From Bacteroidia bacterium (GTDB taxonomy: Bacteria; Bacteroidota; Bacteroidia; Bacteroidales; BM520): 7,166 nt of DNA. Shown here one piece after another: positions 4,542 to 7,166 of the stretch. Numbering within the stretch: position 1 is the stretch's first letter; every line of letters starts with the position of its first letter. A program made the position numbers and the translations under genes. A model generated the notes under the pieces. The model was not told the DNA's origin, searched no databases, and saw only the letters and a list, made by a program, of their open reading frames with translations. The stretch lies in NCBI GenBank assembly GCA_009930445.1, contig RZYD01000120.1:1-7166 (forward strand), in the 5' to 3' direction.

Positions 4542-6878
4542 TTACCGTTTTAAAAACCTTCCGTTCTCTTTTATCCCAGCGATGAATTGAACAGAATAGG
4601 TATAAAAACCGGGCTTCAGATCGCGGGTATTCACCTGAACCGAATGGGTGGTTAAATTCACCTCCTGTAGCGAAACCAACTGTCCGTCGGCAGTAAACAG
4701 GGAGACGGATTGGATGGGAACCGCAGCCGAAAAGCGGATAGTGAGAAAGTCAGTTGCGGGTAGGGGATATACGGCTACCCTTTGCGGTTGCTTTTCGAAA
4801 ACCCCCACTTCCGTAGCAATGGCATTGATTTTAAGGTCGTCAAAATAAAATCCGTCACCCGTAACATAACTGTCAGAATGTAAACTGAACTGTAATAAAA
4901 TGTTCTGGCCGGTGAATGCAGTCAGGTCGATTTCTTCCTGCACCCAATCCTCCTGTACTCCATCATAAACGGGGCTTCCTGAAGTTTGGTTTACAGTTCC
5001 CGCATGGGTATATTTTCCGGCAAGTGGTGTCCAGGTGCTGCCTTCATCGGCTGAGATTAAAAATTCAACATAATCATACCCTGCTTCAATATCCCATCGG
5101 GCATAAAATGTAACCTGAGCAAAGACCGTATGTGTGAGGTTAATGTTCTCAATCAGGGTAATGTTGTTTGTGGTGTTGTTGTTGTAATTACCTGAAGGAG
5201 AATCGGTTATAGATGATGGTGGGGAAACAGAGCAGGTTGTTGTTGTATTCCATTGTTCTTTATCCCAAGCGTTGGTAGTGTTACAGGGGTCGAGAAAGAC
5301 AGTTGTTGTTTGCCCATAAATTTTTTCTACTTCGATGTAGCGTTGAGCTACCCCGTTATCAATAATGTAACGGTATTGGATGGCCGCACCTGAAAGGCTG
5401 TTCGGATGAAGTTGCAAGCTGATGGAGTCTTCCTGGAGTGTTTCAATTTGAGCTGCAGTATACGTTTTTGATTCCCCGATGGCGATAATTTCGGGCGACA
5501 GGGGCTCGATGGAAATGGTATAGAATTCCTGTTCTGCAAGTCCCAGTTTCTGTAAGCTGAACCGACACTGGCTATGGAGTGTTTCAATAACCATTTCGGT
5601 TTGGTCTTTCAGCTCCGTGTAGTCTCCGGCAAACCGTGCAGCATACAGGCTTTGTTGCATATTTTCACGGCAAAGCGGCAGGATTCTGGATTGTGGCGGC
5701 CAAAAACCGTCGGCACTACTTCCTACTTCCGGTGTAAAGGCAAAAATTTTATTCTTTGTTTCCTGTTCCCCATACATCCAATCGTCGGAACCCCCATTCG
5801 CCGGATAAATTGTAGTAGCTGTCGGGCCATAGGTGTAACCATTTTCAGAAGTCATTAAGGTTCCAAACGCCATAAAACGGTCGTTGTCCGCACAAAGGAG
5901 AGCCTCGTATCCCCAGGGAAAGAGCAATAGGTTGCTGTAGGTGTGGTAGTTGAGTGCAATCCGGAATTCGTGGGTTTCACAGAATTCTTTTAAAATCAAT
6001 GTTTCCTTTTCACTGAAAGGTCCGGTGCCCCGGTAGGTGTCGGATGAAGGATCAGGCGATGATCCTTCGTTATCATAACCCCACATATATCCAAAGTTTC
6101 TGTTCAGATCAATTCCGTAGGTTCCGTTGCTGTTCAAAAAGCGGTTTTTGCGCCACATACCACCTCCATTCGGGTTTGTGGTATGGTTGTAGTTGTACCC
6201 GTCGGGGTTGACCACTGGCATAAAATACATTTCTGTATTATCAACAAGGTAGTGGATTTCCGGATCGGAGTCATAGTTTTCCAGCAGATAGTACATATAA
6301 AAGATCAAATGCATTAACCCGGCCGGTTCCCGGGCATGAATCAGCGAATTGTAAAATACTTCACTCTCTTCTTCGTCGGTTTCCGGGTTATCTGAAATTT
6401 TCACCCAGTAGAGGGTTCTCCCTTCGACGGTAGTTATTTCAGAAGCCGGCTGACGTGCACTGATCAGGTCGGGGAAAAGCGTATGCATATTATCCAGTTG
6501 TTCCATTACTTCTTCCAGCGTCAGGTAGCCTCCCATGGAACCCAAGGTAAAATTTTCCGGAATTTCCCATTCACTGAAGGTATCATCGGGGTAGGGTGCG
6601 GCTTCCAGGCGTTTACGATAAAATGCTGAAACATCTTCTTCGATTACCGAATAGGGGATTCCCTTGGCTTGGAGTTTTTTCAGATCGCCGGAAGCTAATT
6701 CCAGGGTCATGAAACGGCCATCACGGTGAAAATGCCCGTTTTCTGCCGAAATGCCTAGTTGAAATAGTGCTTTAATTCCTGTTGGTTCCAGGTCAATGGT
6801 CACCCGCGAGTAAACGGTTTGTCCGGAAATTGATACGCTAAACCCAATCAGGCAAAGAAGAATGACAAGATACTTCAT
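4542..6878 (-). CDS. Secreted M14 zinc carboxypeptidase with T9SS C-terminal sorting domain
   Basis: This predicted exopeptidase removes C-terminal amino acids from peptides outside the cell. A Sec signal peptide occupies about 1-19 (cleavage probably before Gln20). A propeptide-like region runs to about 110, and the M14 catalytic domain spans about 115-420. All key residues are visible: zinc ligands His181, Glu184 (in HARE) and His312; Arg243 and Arg246 (MWRKNR), Asn259-Arg260 (DLNRN) for the substrate carboxylate; Tyr358, matching Tyr248 of carboxypeptidase A; and the catalytic Glu384 (TPEVGS). Asp365, in GGSDDW, aligns with Asp255 of carboxypeptidase B, hinting at a preference for Lys/Arg. 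About 425-525 is unassigned. About 530-690 looks like an extracellular beta-sandwich (SITDSPSGNY at 556-565, DGFYFDDLKI at 675-684). About 700-778 is a T9SS sorting domain. The start is ATG at 6878, the only one giving a complete signal peptide. gldD lies 136 bases upstream on the same strand, and a terminator follows the stop. I see no consensus promoter directly upstream. Confidence 0.95.
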   Translation of the reverse strand: MKYLVILLCLIGFSVSISGQTVYSRVTIDLEPTGIKALFQLGISAENGHFHRDGRFMTLELASGDLKKLQAKGIPYSVIEEDVSAFYRKRLEAAPYPDDTFSEWEIPENFTLGSMGGYLTLEEVMEQLDNMHTLFPDLISARQPASEITTVEGRTLYWVKISDNPETDEEESEVFYNSLIHAREPAGLMHLIFYMYYLLENYDSDPEIHYLVDNTEMYFMPVVNPDGYNYNHTTNPNGGGMWRKNRFLNSNGTYGIDLNRNFGYMWGYDNEGSSPDPSSDTYRGTGPFSEKETLILKEFCETHEFRIALNYHTYSNLLLFPWGYEALLCADNDRFMAFGTLMTSENGYTYGPTATTIYPANGGSDDWMYGEQETKNKIFAFTPEVGSSADGFWPPQSRILPLCRENMQQSLYAARFAGDYTELKDQTEMVIETLHSQCRFSLQKLGLAEQEFYTISIEPLSPEIIAIGESKTYTAAQIETLQEDSISLQLHPNSLSGAAIQYRYIIDNGVAQRYIEVEKIYGQTTTVFLDPCNTTNAWDKEQWNTTTTCSVSPPSSITDSPSGNYNNNTTNNITLIENINLTHTVFAQVTFYARWDIEAGYDYVEFLISADEGSTWTPLAGKYTHAGTVNQTSGSPVYDGVQEDWVQEEIDLTAFTGQNILLQFSLHSDSYVTGDGFYFDDLKINAIATEVGVFEKQPQRVAVYPLPATDFLTIRFSAAVPIQSVSLFTADGQLVSLQEVNLTTHSVQVNTRDLKPGFYTYSVQFIAGIKENGRFLKR
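4545..4781 (-). other. Type IX secretion C-terminal sorting domain (within the carboxypeptidase)
   Basis: Residues about 700-778 show the pattern of type A T9SS sorting domains: VYPLPATDFLTIRF at 703-716, a central strand SVSLFTADGQLV (724-735), then LKPGFYTYSV (754-763) and a basic end GRFLKR (773-778). Proteins with such tails cross the outer membrane through the T9SS and have the tail removed, then are released or attached to surface lipopolysaccharide. The usual PNP in the first motif is PLP here, with Leu706 in place of Asn. The match is otherwise good. Confidence 0.85.
4809..5291 (-). other. Predicted extracellular beta-sandwich module (within the carboxypeptidase)
   Basis: Residues about 530-690 resemble the jelly-roll (MAM/carbohydrate-binding-like) modules seen after catalytic domains of secreted bacterial peptidases. 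The supporting motifs are SITDSPSGNY (556-565) followed by an Asn/Thr-rich turn, GYDYVEFLISADEGSTW (600-616) and GDGFYFDDLKI (674-684). Cys532 and Cys549 could form a disulfide after export. Such modules bind glycans, calcium or substrate surfaces; which applies here is unknown. Confidence 0.6.
6822..6878 (-). other. Signal peptide coding segment of the carboxypeptidase
   Basis: Residues 1-19 have one basic residue (Lys2), a hydrophobic core (YLVILLCLIGFSV) and small polar residues SISG before Gln20. The Gln at the probable mature N-terminus is common in exported Bacteroidota proteins. Cys9 is inside the hydrophobic core and is not a lipobox cysteine, so a lipoprotein is unlikely. Confidence 0.85.
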
Positions 6879-7014
6879 AGGTTTGTGTTGGTTGTTTATT
6901 CAGGGTTCGAAGGGTCAGTGTTAACTGAAAACGAGTCGGATTTATTTTTCAAAGTTCTCCGTTTCGATATGTTAAGCAGACACAGGGATAGAAAAATCGT
7001 TGTCTGTGCCGGTA
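6879..7014. other. Intergenic spacer between gldD and the carboxypeptidase gene
   Basis: No gene is visible in these 136 bases. CAGACA (6977-6982) and TGTCTG (7001-7006) form a 6-bp inverted repeat with an 18-base loop and no T-tract, too weak to call a terminator. On the minus strand TTTG occurs, but no TAnnTTTG is suitably placed before the carboxypeptidase start. Confidence 0.6.
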
Positions 7015-7166
7015 TTAATTCTTTGCCTGCCATTGAATGGTGGAGATCAGTGTTTCAATATCTTTTCGCAGGAATTCAATAACAGGAGCCAGAGAGTCGT
7101 TGTTGGGGAGGGTTTGAAAATACAGGGCTCCACGGAGGAAGTGAGCGGTTGAATCGGTTACATAAA
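7015..7166 (-). CDS. gldD: Gliding motility lipoprotein GldD, C-terminal 49 residues (5' end outside window)
   Basis: The reading frame enters at the right edge and ends at TAA (7017-7015). The visible peptide contains YVTDSTAHFLRGALYFQT, then PNNDSLAPVIEFL, and closes with a helix ending TIQWQAKN. From memory this matches the conserved end of GldD, a membrane-anchored lipoprotein required for gliding in Flavobacterium and present across many Bacteroidota, gliding or not. Its exact biochemical role is not known. The lipoprotein signal peptide and most of the protein lie outside the window. No convincing terminator follows in the 136 bases before the carboxypeptidase gene, so read-through into that gene is possible. 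The assignment depends on only 49 residues. Confidence 0.78.
   Translation of the reverse strand, partial: YVTDSTAHFLRGALYFQTLPNNDSLAPVIEFLRKDIETLISTIQWQAKN

Noticed and set aside
5155..5290. Asn/Thr-rich stretch with repeated GTT triplets as a DNA repeat or array
   Set aside because: It codes for an Asn/Thr-rich turn of the beta-sandwich module in an unbroken frame; there are no regular repeat units or spacers, so it is not a CRISPR or tandem array.
6977..7006. Inverted repeat CAGACA/TGTCTG as a gldD terminator
   Set aside because: Only 6 bp with an 18-base loop and no T-tract following; too weak to be an intrinsic terminator.
6885..7082. 65-codon open frame on the plus strand across the gldD end
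   Set aside because: It runs antisense to the 3' end of gldD and through the spacer, has no recognisable motif and no good ribosome site.

Overview
The window looks like ordinary chromosomal DNA from a member of the Bacteroidota. Four signs point this way. A gliding-motility lipoprotein gene (gldD) runs off the right edge. A secreted peptidase ends in a type IX secretion system (T9SS) sorting domain. The DAHP synthase-chorismate mutase protein has the domain order and active-site pattern I remember from Bacteroidota. Finally, two TAnnTTTG promoter elements occur where they would be expected. I cannot place it below phylum with confidence.

Six genes fill almost the whole window; no gap exceeds about 140 bases. 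From the right on the minus strand: the 3' end of gldD (7166-7015), a complete 778-residue secreted M14 zinc carboxypeptidase (6878-4542) followed by a clear intrinsic terminator (4522-4492), and a CorA-type divalent cation channel (4418-3513). On the plus strand a fused DAHP synthase-chorismate mutase (best start 2427, stop 3512) converges on corA with the two stop codons touching. Divergent from it, back on the minus strand, asnS (2287-845) and rpoN (824-1, cut by the left edge) lie 20 bases apart and probably form one transcript.

The genes do not form one pathway. asnS supplies Asn-tRNA and rpoN the sigma-54 factor; the plus-strand enzyme commits carbon to phenylalanine/tyrosine synthesis; corA imports Mg2+ or related ions; the carboxypeptidase is an exported digestive enzyme. 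The clearest functional link is between gldD, whose product belongs to the gliding/T9SS-associated Gld set, and the neighbouring T9SS cargo enzyme.

I found no transposon, phage gene, CRISPR array, tRNA, rRNA or riboswitch, and no evidence of an undescribed system. The points most worth a second look are the corrected start of the DAHP synthase gene, the basic-residue specificity suggested by Asp365 of the carboxypeptidase, its unassigned beta-sandwich module, the substituted chorismate mutase residues, and the zero-gap convergent gene end.
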